A stretch of 64,000 nucleotides of DNA from positions 2,718,001 through 2,782,000 of the forward strand of contig JAWNZC010000232.1 of assembly GCA_035771165.1 (NCBI GenBank). Direction: 5' to 3'. The translations under genes and the position numbers were made by a program. The notes under the pieces are model-generated. The model made no database searches, had not been told where the DNA came from, and was given only the letters and a program-made list of their open reading frames with translations. Positions 51,901-64,000 of this stretch are shown here, piece after piece. Origin of the DNA: Paragorgia papillata (taxonomy: Eukaryota; Cnidaria; Anthozoa; Scleralcyonacea; Coralliidae). Every line of letters starts with the position of its first letter. Position 1 is the stretch's first letter.

Positions 51901-54900
51901 TATAATGATGAAAGCACTGCATATAATGACGAACGCACCGCATATAATGATGAAAGCACTGCATATAATGACGAAAGCACTGCTATAATGATGAAAGCAC
52001 TGCATATAATGATGAAAGCACTGCATATAATGATGAAAGCACTGCATATAATGATGAAAGCACTGCATATAATGATGAAAGCACTGCATATAATGACGAA
52101 CGCACCGCATATAATGATGAAAGCACTGCATATAATGACGAAAGCACTGCTATAATGATGAAAGCACTGCATATAATGATGAAAGCACTGCATATAATGA
52201 TGAAAGCACTGCATATAATGATGAAAGCACTGCATATAATGATGAAAGCACTGCATATAATGACGAAAGCACTGCATATAATGATGAAAGCACCGGATGA
52301 TGAAAGCACTGCATATAATGACGAAAGCACCGCATATAATGATGAAAGCACTGCATATAATGACGAAAGCACCGCATATAATGATGAAAGCACTGCAGAT
52401 AATGATGAAAGCACTGCATTATAATGATGAAAGCACCGCATATAATGATGAAAGCACAGCATATAATGACGAAAGCACTGCATATAATGATGAAAGCACT
52501 GCATATAATGACGAAAGCACTGCATATAATGATGAAAGCACTGCAGATAATGATGAAAGCACTGCATATAATGAAGAAAGCACTGCATATAATGATGAAA
52601 GCACTGCATATAATGACGAAAGCACTGCATATAATGATGAAAGCACTGCATATAATGATGAAAGCACTGCATATAATGGTGAAAGCACCGCATATAATGA
52701 TGTAAGCACCGCATATAATGATGAAAGCACTGCATATAATGATGAAAGCACGGGCATATAATGATGAAAGCACTGCATATAATGATAAAAGCACTGAATA
52801 TAATGATGAAAGCACCGCATATAATGATGAAAGCACTGCATATAGTGATGAAAGCACCGCATATAATGATGAAAGCACTGCATATAATGACGAAAGCACT
52901 GCATATAATGATGAAAGCACTGCATATAATGATGAAAGCACTGCATATAATGACGAACGCACCGCATATAATGATGAAAGCACTGCATATAATGACGAAA
53001 GCACTGCTATAATGATGAAAGCACTGCATATAATGATGAAAGCACTGCATATAATGATGAAAGCACTGCATATAATGATGAAAGCACTGCATATAATGAT
53101 GAAAGCACTGCATATAATGACGAAAGCACTGCATATAATGATGAAAGCACCGGATGATGAAAGCACTGCATATAATGACGAAAGCACCGCATATAATGAT
53201 GAAAGTACTGCATATAATGACGAAAGCACCGCATATAATGATGAAAGCACTGCATATAATGTTGAAAGCACCGCATATAATGATGAAAGCACTGCAGATA
53301 ATGATGAAAGCACTGCATATAATGACGAAAGTAGCGCATATAATGATGAAAGCACTGCAGATAATGATGAAAGCACTGCATATAATGATGAAAGCACCGC
53401 ATATAATGATGAAAGCACAGCATATAATGACGAAAGCACTGCATATAATGATGAAAGCACTGCATATAATGACGAAAGCACTGCATATAATGATGAAAGC
53501 ACTGCATATAATGATGAAAGCACCGCATATAATGGTGAAAGCACCGCATATAATGATGAAAGCACCGCATATAATGATGAAAGCACTGCATATAATGATG
53601 AAAGCACGGGCATATAATGATGAAAGCACTGCATATAATGATAAAAGCACTGAATATAATGATGAAAGCACCGCATATAATGATGAAAGCACTGCATATA
53701 GTGATGAAAGCACCGCATATAATGATGAAAGCACTGCATATAATGACGAAAGCACTGCATATAATGATGAAAGCACTGCATATAATGATGAAAGCACTGC
53801 ATATAATGACGAACGCACCGCATATAATGATGAAAGCACTGCATATAATGACGAAAGCACTGCTATAATGATGAAAGCACTGCATATAATGATGAAAGCA
53901 CTGCATATAATGATGAAAGCACTGCATATAATGATGAAAGCACTGCATATAATGATGAAAGCACTGCATATAATGACGAAAGCACTGCATATAATGATGA
54001 AAGCACCGGATGATGAAAGCACTGCATATAATGACGAAAGCACCGCATATAATGATGAAAGTACTGCATATAATGACGAAAGCACCGCATATAATGATGA
54101 AAGCACTGCATATAATGTTGAAAGCACCGCATATAATGATGAAAGCACTGCAGATAATGATGAAAGCACTGCATATAATGACGAAAGTAGCGCATATAAT
54201 GATGAAAGCACTGCAGATAATGATGAAAGCACTGCATATAATGATGAAAGCACCGCATATAATGATGAAAGCACAGCATATAATGACGAAAGCACTGCAT
54301 ATAATGATGAAAGCACTGCATATAATGACGAAAGCACTGCATATAATGATGAAAGCACTGCAGATAATGATGAAAGCACTGCATATAATGAAGAAAGCAC
54401 TGCATATAATGATGAAAGCACTGCATATAATGACGAAAGCACTGCATATAATGATGAAAGCACCGCATATAATGATGAAAGCACTGCATATAATGTTGAA
54501 AGCACCGCATATAATGATGAAAGCACTGCAGATAATGATGAAAGCACTGCATATAATGACGAAAGTAGCGCATATAATGATGAAAGCACTGCAGATAATG
54601 ATGAAAGCACTGCATATAATGATGAAAGCACCGCATATAATGATGAAAGCACAGCATATAATGACGAAAGCACTGCATATAATGATGAAAGCACTGCATA
54701 TAATGACGAAAGCACTGCATATAATGATGAAAGCACTGCAGATAATGATGAAAGCACTGCATATAATGAAGAAAGCACTGCATATAATGATGAAAGCACT
54801 GCATATAATGACGAAAGCACTGCATATAATGATGAAAGCACTGCATATAATGATGAAAGCACTGCATATAATGGTGAAAGCACCGCATATAATGATGTAA

Positions 54901-57900
54901 GCACCGCATATAATGATGAAAGCACTGCATATAATGATGAAAGCACGGGCATATAATGATGAAAGCACTGCATATAATGATAAAAGCACTGAATATAATG
55001 ATGAAAGCACCGCATATAATGATGAAAGCACTGCATATAGTGATGAAAGCACCGCATATAATGATGAAAGCACTGCATATAATGACGAAAGCACTGCATA
55101 TAATGATGAAAGCACTGCATATAATGATGAAAGCACCGCATATAATGATGAAAGCACCGCATATAATGATGAAAGCACTGCAGATAATGATGAAAGCACT
55201 GCATATAATGACGAAAGCACCGCATATAATGATGAAAGTACTGCATATAATGACGAAAGCACCGCATATAATGTTGAAAGCACTGCAGAAATGATGAAAG
55301 CACTGCATATAATGAAGAAAGCACAGCATATAATGATGAAAGCACTGCATATAATGATGAAAGCATTGCATATAATGATGAAAGCACTGCATATAATGAT
55401 GAAAGCACTGCAGATAATGATGAAAGCACTGCATATAATGACGAAAGCACTGCATATAATGATGAAAGCACTGCATATAATGATGAAAGCACTGCATATA
55501 ATGACGAAAGCACTGCATATAATGATGAAAGCACTGCATATAATGACGAAAGCACTGCAGATAATGATGAAAGCACTGCATATAATGACGAAAGCACCGC
55601 ATATAATGATGAAAGTACTGCATATAATGACGAAAGCACTGCATATAATGAAGAAAGCACTGCATATAATGATGAAAGCACTGCATATAATGATGAAAGC
55701 ACTGCATATAATGACGAAAGCACTGTATATAATGATGAAAGCACTGCATATAATGATGAAAGCACTGCATATAATGGTGAAAGCACCGCATATAATGATG
55801 AAAGCACCGCATATAATGATGAAAGCACTGCATATAATGATGAAAGCACGGGCATATAATGATGAAAGCACTGCATATAATGATAAAAGCACTGAATATA
55901 ATGATGAAAGCACCGCATATAATGATGAAAGCACTGCATTTAGTGATGAAAGCACCGCATATAATGATGAAAGCACTGCATATAATGACGAACGCACTGC
56001 ATATAATGATGAAAGCACTGCATATAATGATTAAAGCAGTGCATATAGTGACGAAAGCAGCGCATATAATGATGGAAGCACTGCAGATAATGATGAAAGC
56101 ACTGCATATAATGACGAAAGCACTGCAGATAATGATGAAAGCACTGCATATAATGAAGAAAGCACTGCATATAATGATGAAAGCACCGCATATAATGATG
56201 AAAGCACAGCATATAATGATGAAAGCACTGCAGATAATGATGAAAGCACTGCATATAATGACGAAAGCACCGCATATAATGATGAAAGTACTGCATATAA
56301 TGACGAAAGCACCGCATATAATGTTGAAAGCACTGCAGAAATGATGAAAGCACTGCATATAATGAAGAAAGCACAGCATATAATGATGAAAGCACTGCAT
56401 ATAATGATGAAAGCATTGCATATAATGATGAAAGCACTGCATATAATGATGAAAGCACTGCAGATAATGATGAAAGCACTGCATATAATGACGAAAGCAC
56501 TGCATATAATGATGAAAGCACTGCATATAATGATGAAAGCACTGCATATAATGACGAAAGCACTGCATATAATGATGAAAGCACTGCATATAATGACGAA
56601 AGCACTGCAGATAATGATGAAAGCACTGCATATAATGACGAAAGCACCGCATATAATGATGAAAGTACTGCATATAATGACGAAAGCACTGCATATAATG
56701 AAGAAAGCACTGCATATAATGATGAAAGCACTGCATATAATGATGAAAGCACTGCATATAATGACGAAAGCACTGTATATAATGATGAAAGCACTGCATA
56801 TAATGATGAAAGCACTGCATATAATGGTGAAAGCACCGCATATAATGATGAAAGCACCGCATATAATGATGAAAGCACTGCATATAATGATGAAAGCACG
56901 GGCATATAATGATGAAAGCACTGCATATAATGATAAAAGCACTGAATATAATGATGAAAGCACCGCATATAATGATGAAAGCACTGCATTTAGTGATGAA
57001 AGCACCGCATATAATGATGAAAGCACTGCATATAATGACGAAAGCACTGCATATAATGATGAAAGCACTGCATATAATGATGAAAGCACTGCATATAATG
57101 ACGAAAGCACCGCATATAATGATGAAAGCACTGCAGATAATGATGAAAGCACTGCATATAATGAAGAAAGCACTGCATATAATGATGAAAGCAATGCACA
57201 TAATGATGAAAGCACTGCATATAATGACGAAAGCACTGCTATAATGATGAAAGCACTGCATATAATGATGAAAGCACTGCATATAATGATGAAAGCACCG
57301 CATATAATGATGAAAGCACCGCATATAATGATGAAAGCACTGCATATAATGATTAAAGCAGTGCATATAGTGACGAAAGCAGCGCATATAATGATGGAAG
57401 CACTGCAGATAATGATGAAAGCACTGCATATAATGACGAAAGCACTGCAGATAATGATGAAAGCACTGCATATAATGAAGAAAGCACTGCATATAATGAT
57501 GAAAGCACCGCATATAATGATGAAAGCACAGCATATAATGATGAAAGCACTGCAGATAATGATGAAAGCACTGCATATAATGACGAAAGCACCGCATATA
57601 ATGATGAAAGTACTGCATATAATGACGAAAGCACCGCATATAATGATGAAAGCACTGCAGATAATGATGAAAGCACTGCATATAATGAAGAAAGCACTGC
57701 ATATAATGATGAAAGCACTGCATATAATGATGAAAGCACTGCATATAATGACGAAAGCACTGCATATAATGATGAAAGCACTGCATATAATGATGAAAGC
57801 ACTGCATATAATGGTGAAAGCACCGCATATAATGATGTAAGCACCGCATATAATGATGAAAGCACTGCATATAATGATGAAAGCACGGGCATATAATGAT

Positions 57901-60268
57901 GAAAGCACTGCATATAATGATAAAAGCACTGAATATAATGATGAAAGCACCGCATATAATGATGAAAGCACTGCATATAGTGATGAAAGCACCGCATATA
58001 ATGATGAAAGCACTGCATATAATGACGAAAGCACTGCATATAATGATGAAAGCACTGCATATAATGATGAAAGCACTGCATATAATGACGAACGCACCGC
58101 ATATAATGATGAAAGCACTGCATATAATGACGAAAGCACTGCTATAATGATGAAAGCACTGCATATAATGATGAAAGCACTGCATATAATGATGAAAGCA
58201 CTGCATATAATGATGAAAGCACTGCATATAATGATGAAAGCACTGCATATAATGACGAAAGCACTGCATATAATGATGAAAGCACCGGATGATGAAAGCA
58301 CTGCATATAATGACGAAAGCACCGCATATAATGATGAAAGTACTGCATATAATGACGAAAGCACCGCATATAATGATGAAAGCACTGCATATAATGTTGA
58401 AAGCACCGCATATAATGATGAAAGCACTGCAGATAATGATGAAAGCACTGCATATAATGACGAAAGTAGCGCATATAATGATGAAAGCACTGCAGATAAT
58501 GATGAAAGCACTGCATATAATGATGAAAGCACCGCATATAATGATGAAAGCACAGCATATAATGACGAAAGCATATAATGATGAAAGCACTGCATATAAT
58601 GACGAAAGCACTGCATATAATGATGAAAGCACTGCATATAATGATGAAAGCACTGCATATATAATGGTGAAAGCACCGCATATAATGATGAAAGCACCGC
58701 ATATAATGATGAAAGCACTGCATATAATGATGAAAGCACGGCATATAATGATGAAAGCACTGCATGTAATGATGAAAGCACTGCATATAATGATGAAAGC
58801 ACTGAAAGCACTGAATATAATGATGAAAGCACCGCATATATAATGATGAAAGCACTGCATATAATGATGAAAGCACTGCATATAATGACGAAAGCACCGC
58901 ATATAATGATGAAAGCACTGCAGATAATGATGAAAGCACTGCATATAATGAAGAAAGCACTGCATATAATGATGAAAGCAATGCACATAATGATGAAAGC
59001 ACTGCATATAATGACGAAAGCACTGCTATAATGATGAAAGCACTGCATATAATGATGAAAGCACTGCATATAATGATGAAAGCACCGCATATAATGATGA
59101 AAGCACCGCATATAATGATGAAAGCACTGCATATAATGATTAAAGCAGTGCATATAGTGACGAAAGCACCACATATAATGATGAAAGCACTGCATATAAT
59201 GATGAAAGCACTGCATATAATGATGAAAGCATTGCACATAATGATGAAAGCACCGCATATAATGATGAAAGCACTGCATATAATGATGAAAGCACTGCAT
59301 ATAATGATGAAAGCACTGCATATAATGATGAAAGCACCGCATATAATGATGAAAGCACTGCATGTAATGATGAAAGCACTGCATATAGTGACGAAAGCAC
59401 TGCATATAATGATAAAATCACTGAATATAATGATGAAAGCACCGCATATAATGATGAAAGCACTGCATTTAGTGATGAAAGCACCGCATATAATGATGAA
59501 AGCACTGCATATAATGACGAAAGCACTGCATATAATGATGAAAGCACTGCATATAATGATGAAAGCACTGCATATAATGACGAAAGCACCGCATATAATG
59601 ATGAAAGCACTGCAGATAATGATGAAAGCACTGCATATAATGAAGAAAGCACTGCATATAATGATGAAAGCAATGCATATAATGATGAAAGCACTGCATA
59701 TAATGACGAAAGCACTGCTATAATGATGAAAGCACTGCATATAATGATGAAAGCACTGCATATAATGATGAAAGCACCGCATATAATGATGAAAGCACCG
59801 CATATAATGATGAAAGCACTGCATATAATGATTAAAGCACTGCATATAGTGACGAAAGCACCACATATAATGATGAAAGCACTGCATATAATGATGAAAG
59901 CACTGCATATAATGATGAAAGCATTGCACATAATGATGAAAGCACCGCATATAATGATGAAAGCACTGCATATAATGATGAAAGCACTGCATATAATGAT
60001 GAAAGCACTGCATATAATGATGAAAGCACCGCATATAATGATGAAAGCACTGCATGTAATGATGAAAGCACTGCATATAGTGACGAAAGCACTGCATATA
60101 ATGATGAAAGCACTGCATATAATGACGAAAGCACTGCACATAATGATGAAAGCACTGTATATAATGATGAAAGCACTGCATATAATGACGAAAGCACCGC
60201 ATATAATGATGAAAGCACTGCATATAATGATGAAATCACTGCATATAATGATGAAAGCACTGCATATA
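48978..60268. repeat. 11.3-kb satellite of a 21-bp unit with higher-order structure
   Basis: About 530 copies of CATATAATGATGAAAGCACT plus G. Common variants are GACG for GATG, ACCG for ACTG, and CAGATAATG. Five of six frames lack stops because the unit is seven codons and only one frame contains TAA/TGA, so frames over 1700 codons arise by chance. A rare marker with an extra G (CACGGGCATATAATG) recurs nine times (ending 49800, 50767, 51730, 52754, 53610, 54949, 55852, 56902 and 57889). This shows a higher-order repeat of about 0.86-1.34 kb. The array ends abruptly at both sides. Confidence 0.97.
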
Positions 60269-60405
60269 CAGTGGCGTTCAAAAGTTTTGTAACACCTTGT
60301 TGGACTGAAATGCGTGTAGTGTGCGTGCACATGCAACATACATACATGCACCACAGGCAAAGCTTTCGTGTATAATCACTACACGCAAAGCTTCGTGTAT
60401 AATTA
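60269..60405. repeat. Start of a 27-bp palindromic minisatellite
   Basis: After the satellite, CACTACACGCAAAGCTTCG units appear (about 60352-60400). They are the same as those at 61325-61445. Confidence 0.6.
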
Positions 60406-60512
60406 ACAGTTATACCATGAGCTCGAGTCGTATATGAGCTCATAGCCAACGAGGCGCTTCGCCGAGTTGGCTATTCATAGTTCATATACGACGAGAGCGA
60501 ATGGTATAACTG
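60406..60512. repeat. Hairpin repeat
   Basis: ACAGTTATACCATGAGCTCG at the left is inverted at the right (GAATGGTATAACTGT) around GGCGCTTCGCCG. 60513-61324 has no recognisable gene. Confidence 0.85.
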
Positions 60513-61324
60513 TTTTATTATATAGCCAAGCACTGTACAAGAGACAAAATTACAGCCAAATGTTTGAAACGACAAACTTCCGGCATAGGCAACAGGCAAC
60601 TAATACTTCCGCCATGCTTAATGATGCATTCACAATTCACACAGAGTTTCTCGCTGAGCTGTTCGGCAACTGCTTTGAAATGTTGCATAAATGTTGCTCG
60701 AGAGGCAACAAATGTGTTAAGCAGATCAACAAAAAAGATTAAAAGGTACCTTTATGATGTCAAAAGGTGGGTCAGTTGTTTATATTAGCGTTGCTGTCGT
60801 GAAAAAGGTTTTGATTTCATGCAAAAATGAAACTGAAACACCTTCGGCTGTGAAACTAAATTACTTTATAGTTGGTTGTTTTTGAAAAAGAACATGCTTT
60901 TTACTACTCCAAATGTTTATCTAAATAAAAAAAGTCTCCTTACTGGTGATCTCCTACGAAATGTGTGTTGTAAGCTTGATTTTAACCGTGTGTTTCTTTG
61001 TTTGGCAACAAATTAATATCAACCGCTAATTTAGTCGTATTTCAGAAGTAAAAAGACGTAATTTTTAGGTGAATTTTACCATTTGACATGCTAAATTGTG
61101 TATTTGTTAATGTATTTTTACACAATGTTGTTTTTTTTATACATTGATTTGAGGGTGTTGATGTTTTTCTGTGTAAAAATCCGTTAATTTCAACTCTTTT
61201 CGGCAGTTTAAAAAAACATGCCACCATCTTGTTTTTCCTCTACTTAAGTAGGATATGAGCTGATAGCCTAGTAGTAGGGAACCAATCAGATTACGCAAAA
61301 GCTCATATCCGATAGCATGCTATA

Positions 61325-61445
61325 TAATAATAACTATATACATGCAAGCTTCGTGTATAATAACTACACACAAGCTTCGTGTATAATAACTACACGCAAT
61401 GCTTCCTGCATAATACAGTAACTACACGCAAAGCTTCATGTATAA
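61325..61445. repeat. 27-bp minisatellite, left part
   Basis: Units ACTACACGCAAAGCTTCGTG plus TATAATA, four to five copies, each itself partly palindromic (CACGAAGCTTCGTG-like). The array continues at 62173-62225 after the MITE. Confidence 0.85.
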
Positions 61446-62172
61446 TGCACCTATCAATGTTAAGCCCGAGGAGGGGCAGGCCGGGCAGATGTGGGGGATT
61501 TGATTTTCCTGAAGAATTTTTGGGCAAAATCCCCACCCTGGAGCTCAAAATATAGGTCAAACTAGATCAAATCCCCCCGCCTCGGGTGGCATTTTATCCA
61601 CTGATATTAAATAACAGTGGTTTCAAAGTTGTGGATTTTTACAAAAAGCAATTATATTCCAACACTATACTCTCTATCAAAAAGCAAAAGAAAGGCAACT
61701 ATTTAGCCCAAACAAAGGCATCAATTCAAATACAGTGAATTTAGAAATAGCTTATGGTTATAAACACATTTTTGACAAATACAAATCATCAATCTTTGTT
61801 TCGTTCAACAGTGGTTCAACGAAAACGACAGCTTACCTTCAGAAATGGTCTCCTCGTGGTTTGTTCCAAGATGGCCACCCCGCAATCTCATTTCCAGATC
61901 CTGCGCTCCTTTTGGCAACCAGCACTAGGCCCGGTATTAAAGGCCTGGTATTAAAGGCCCAGTAAAGGCCTGGTAAGCCCCGGTGCCAAATTAACTGCCC
62001 GATATTAGTTCAATAGTTCTCAGTTCTTCTCACCAAAAATACAAATGTCCCCACTCCGGAGTCTAGAATTTTAATCAAATTCCTGAGTGTGGGGAAGACA
62101 ATGAAGTTCAAATCCCCCACATCTGCCCGGCCTCCCCCCCCCCCCCCCTCGGGCTTAACATTGATAGGTGCA
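61446..62172. mobile_element. TIR MITE, 727 bp
   Basis: TGCACCTATCAATGTTAAGC at the left and its inverse at the right. Terminal repeats of about 57 bp include GGCAGATGTGGGGGATTT. It is inserted in the 27-bp minisatellite. A 76-codon frame inside (61735-61965) is not recognised. Confidence 0.9.
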
Positions 62173-62225
62173 TAATAACTACACAAAACTTTGTGTATGA
62201 TCAATACATAACTACACATACTTTT
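62173..62225. repeat. 27-bp minisatellite, right part
   Basis: Two degenerate units (TAACTACACAAAACTTTGTG) continue the array that is split by the MITE. Confidence 0.7.
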
Positions 62226-62280
62226 GCTTGTAGATGAGTGTACGATAATATTTCACTGAAATATTTGGTAAAAGCATAAG

Positions 62281-62390
62281 CCTAGTTTTCATATGATCGC
62301 TACGATCGCTCAAAAAACACTCAGCGATCGCAGCGATCAATGCAATCAACATGCACGATCGCCGAGATAGAAGCAGCTTGGTTTTATATT
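62281..62390. mobile_element. Half of a GCCTGGTTTCCAT-type MITE
   Basis: AGCCTAGTTTTCATATGATC followed by repeated CGATCGC words resembles the left end of the 37145-37313 type. No right end was found. Confidence 0.45.
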
Positions 62391-62444
62391 ACCATCTATT
62401 TCGGTAAATGAGACCGAGAAAATCTAGGTAAACTTACCAAACAG

Positions 62445-63154
62445 ATGCTGGTCCTTCGCTTAACAACACAAGGACGCCGATACTACGAGTTCCGTCGCGA
62501 AGCGTTAATTTCAACCAAAAACCACCAAGGCGGTCTGAACGACAACACTGACGAAGCTGAGGGCAAAATTTTTGAAGTTCCCAATTCACCTCGTTGTCCA
62601 GTTAAAACCATAGAAAACTTCATGAATCACCTTAATCCAAATCACGACGCTTTGTTTCAGCGGCCAAGAGAAATTTGTGCCAAGTTTCAAGTGGACAGTG
62701 ATGAAATTTGATTCTATAATTCCCCCCTTGGTACAAACACGCTCGGAAATCTACTCAAGACCATGTCGAAAGCCGTCGGAATAATCCCTCACCTAACAAA
62801 TCATTGCATTCGAGCTACGTCTGTCACAGTTTTGTCCGACCACGACATAGAGGCTAGACACATCAAGGCTGTCACTCATCACAAATCTGATCTCGCCATT
62901 CAGTCGTACAGCTCGAGGGCTTCTTTCCAGCAGAAGGAAAACATGTCGAATATTCTAAGTCGCTTCGTCTCGGGCGAGAGTAATCCTTCCATTCAGTCTA
63001 GTCGCTGCAGCTCGCTTACAGCAAGTCAGACCTTATGCAATCATCACCTGATGTCCAGCTTCGCAATGAAAACCAAGCCACAAATATCCAGATGCAAGCT
63101 CCCCAATCGTTCAATTTCCATGGCTGCACAGTGTCAATCTTTAACAACAACTAG
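62445..63154 (+). pseudogene. KIAA1958/Crypton-type tyrosine recombinase domain, near intact
   Basis: The frame opens at ATG 62445 and reads TTQGRRYYEFRREALISTKN, CPVKTIENFMNHLNP and ALFQRPRE. A TGA at 62709-62711 stands where Trp would precede [15 protein letters not shown]. The same frame then continues with [19 protein letters not shown], the catalytic H-x-x-R; a second His in [11 protein letters not shown]; and the nucleophile Tyr in QSYSSR. From about 63008 the conserved tail shifts frame ([29 protein letters not shown]) and ends at TAG 63152-63154. Two point lesions only. The N-terminal half is missing. Crypton recombinases cut and rejoin DNA through a Tyr-phosphate intermediate. Confidence 0.8.
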
Positions 63155-63212
63155 TACATCAGTCAAGCATGATCGTTTCCACTTTCCTGTTGAACTTTTG
63201 TTCCCTTGGTAG

Positions 63213-64000
63213 TCGTTTCTTTTATAACTTTTAAGAAGAAATTCTTTCTTACGAATGTTTTATGGACATTTTAACACCAAACGGTTTGCTTCTGACAGTT
63301 GATCCTTCGAGTATTAATACATCATTTTCACGTGCTTACATGTCATGTGATGTCGCGTGAGTTCGCGCGTGCGTATAAAATTGAATTAAATTATTTTAAA
63401 AATTACACGGTGTATGGATTATTTTCTGGAAATTAATATATCTAGGTACAGGGTGTATACTAAATGAATTAGACAACTCGTCCTCGTTGTCTAATTGTTA
63501 AAAGGTAAAGCTTTTTCCTGTCTAGTCCTTCGGTCTAGAAAAAAAATGACTTAAACACGGAGCGAGCGCATAAGTACTGGCTGAGGTACTCAGCCAATCC
63601 TGGCCAAACGCATCTGATTGGTCCACACAGCTAAAATTACTTCCGGCCCTACCGAGGAACTTTGGCAGAAGAGTGAAGACTGAAGAGTGGAGCTTTTGTG
63701 AGACGTTTTGTTTACTGTTTTTAAATTAAACTTGCCGCTTTCCAAACGTCGAATTTGTCTTTTTCAAGTGTAACACATCATTTTGAGTAGAAAGATGGGA
63801 AAATTACGCAACAAAAATAATGCGTATATTAAGCTATGCTATCGAAAACAATTAGGACAGCAATGGGCACAGACAATGTACAGTGGCGGATCAAGCTTGC
63901 GTGGGGCCCCTGTCACAAACATTACTTGGCCGATTAATGCCCCCCCCCCCCCAAAAAAAAAAAGACTATGCACGGGAAGATATCAGAGAAATTTTATAAC
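63213..64000. other. 3' end of window; possible short exon at 63795
   Basis: ATG at 63795 (aagATGGG) opens MGKLRNKNNAYIKLCYRKQL and on, but runs into a GTGGCGGATC-type repeat and a poly-C/poly-A tract near 63940. No family is recognised. A CTCGTCCTCG hairpin-type repeat lies at 63475-63560. Confidence 0.3.

Noticed and set aside
48896..60449. Open frames of 300-1714 codons on both strands
   Set aside because: They follow from a 21-bp unit (seven codons) that lacks stops in five of six frames. Composition is pure heptapeptide repeat and frames switch at unit-level indels.

Overview
This is eukaryotic, AT-rich, intron-bearing DNA with no bacterial or organellar features. The repeat set points to an early-branching animal, most likely an anthozoan cnidarian (coral or sea-anemone type). 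It includes Penelope-like retroelements with GIY-YIG endonucleases and hammerhead ribozymes, a KIAA1958/Crypton-type tyrosine recombinase, many TIR and foldback MITEs, and animal genes with small exons (an SLCO transporter and a CSDE1-like cold-shock protein). The taxon is an inference from these families; no marker gene in the window settles it.

Layout. 0-3.2 kb: a 24-bp minisatellite leading into two exons of a broken HTH/integrase-type gene. 3.2-8.8 kb: a foldback MITE, CAC/CAT microsatellites, a tandem array of tRNA-like (SINE head) units, weak minus-strand exons and a dispersed repeat. 8.8-16.2 kb: micro-exons and the last exon of a Myb/SANT-like gene, with nested foldbacks in its introns. 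17.8-18.4 kb: a promoter-like stretch with inverted CCAAT boxes and a first coding exon. 22-26.5 kb: hammerhead ribozymes, MITEs and two Penelope-like copies joined head to head. 26.8-28.1 kb: a 1.29-kb Mutator-like element. 31-34 kb: a zinc-finger pseudogene and a LINE remnant. 34-37.6 kb: three generations of nested insertions holding a RecQ helicase fragment. 40.8-42.0 kb: the last two coding exons of an SLCO/OATP transporter (minus strand). 42-44.6 kb: a MITE and a second Penelope-like element with inverted terminal repeats, each carrying a hammerhead motif. 45.9-47.6 kb: a TIR element with a 5-bp target duplication, carrying a gene for a zinc-finger protein with a PCNA-binding (PIP-box) motif. 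48.0 kb: one CSDE1-like exon. 49.0-60.3 kb: an 11.3-kb 21-bp satellite with higher-order structure. 60.3-63.2 kb: hairpins, a MITE and a nearly intact Crypton recombinase domain.

The only coding sequences that look intact and plausibly live are the SLCO exons (40.8-42.0 kb), the CSDE1-like exon (48.0 kb) and the PIP-box gene (46.6-47.3 kb). The remainder is mostly mobile-element remains in various stages of decay. Very long open frames inside the satellites and microsatellites come from repeat periods divisible by three or from simple repeats, and are not annotated as genes.
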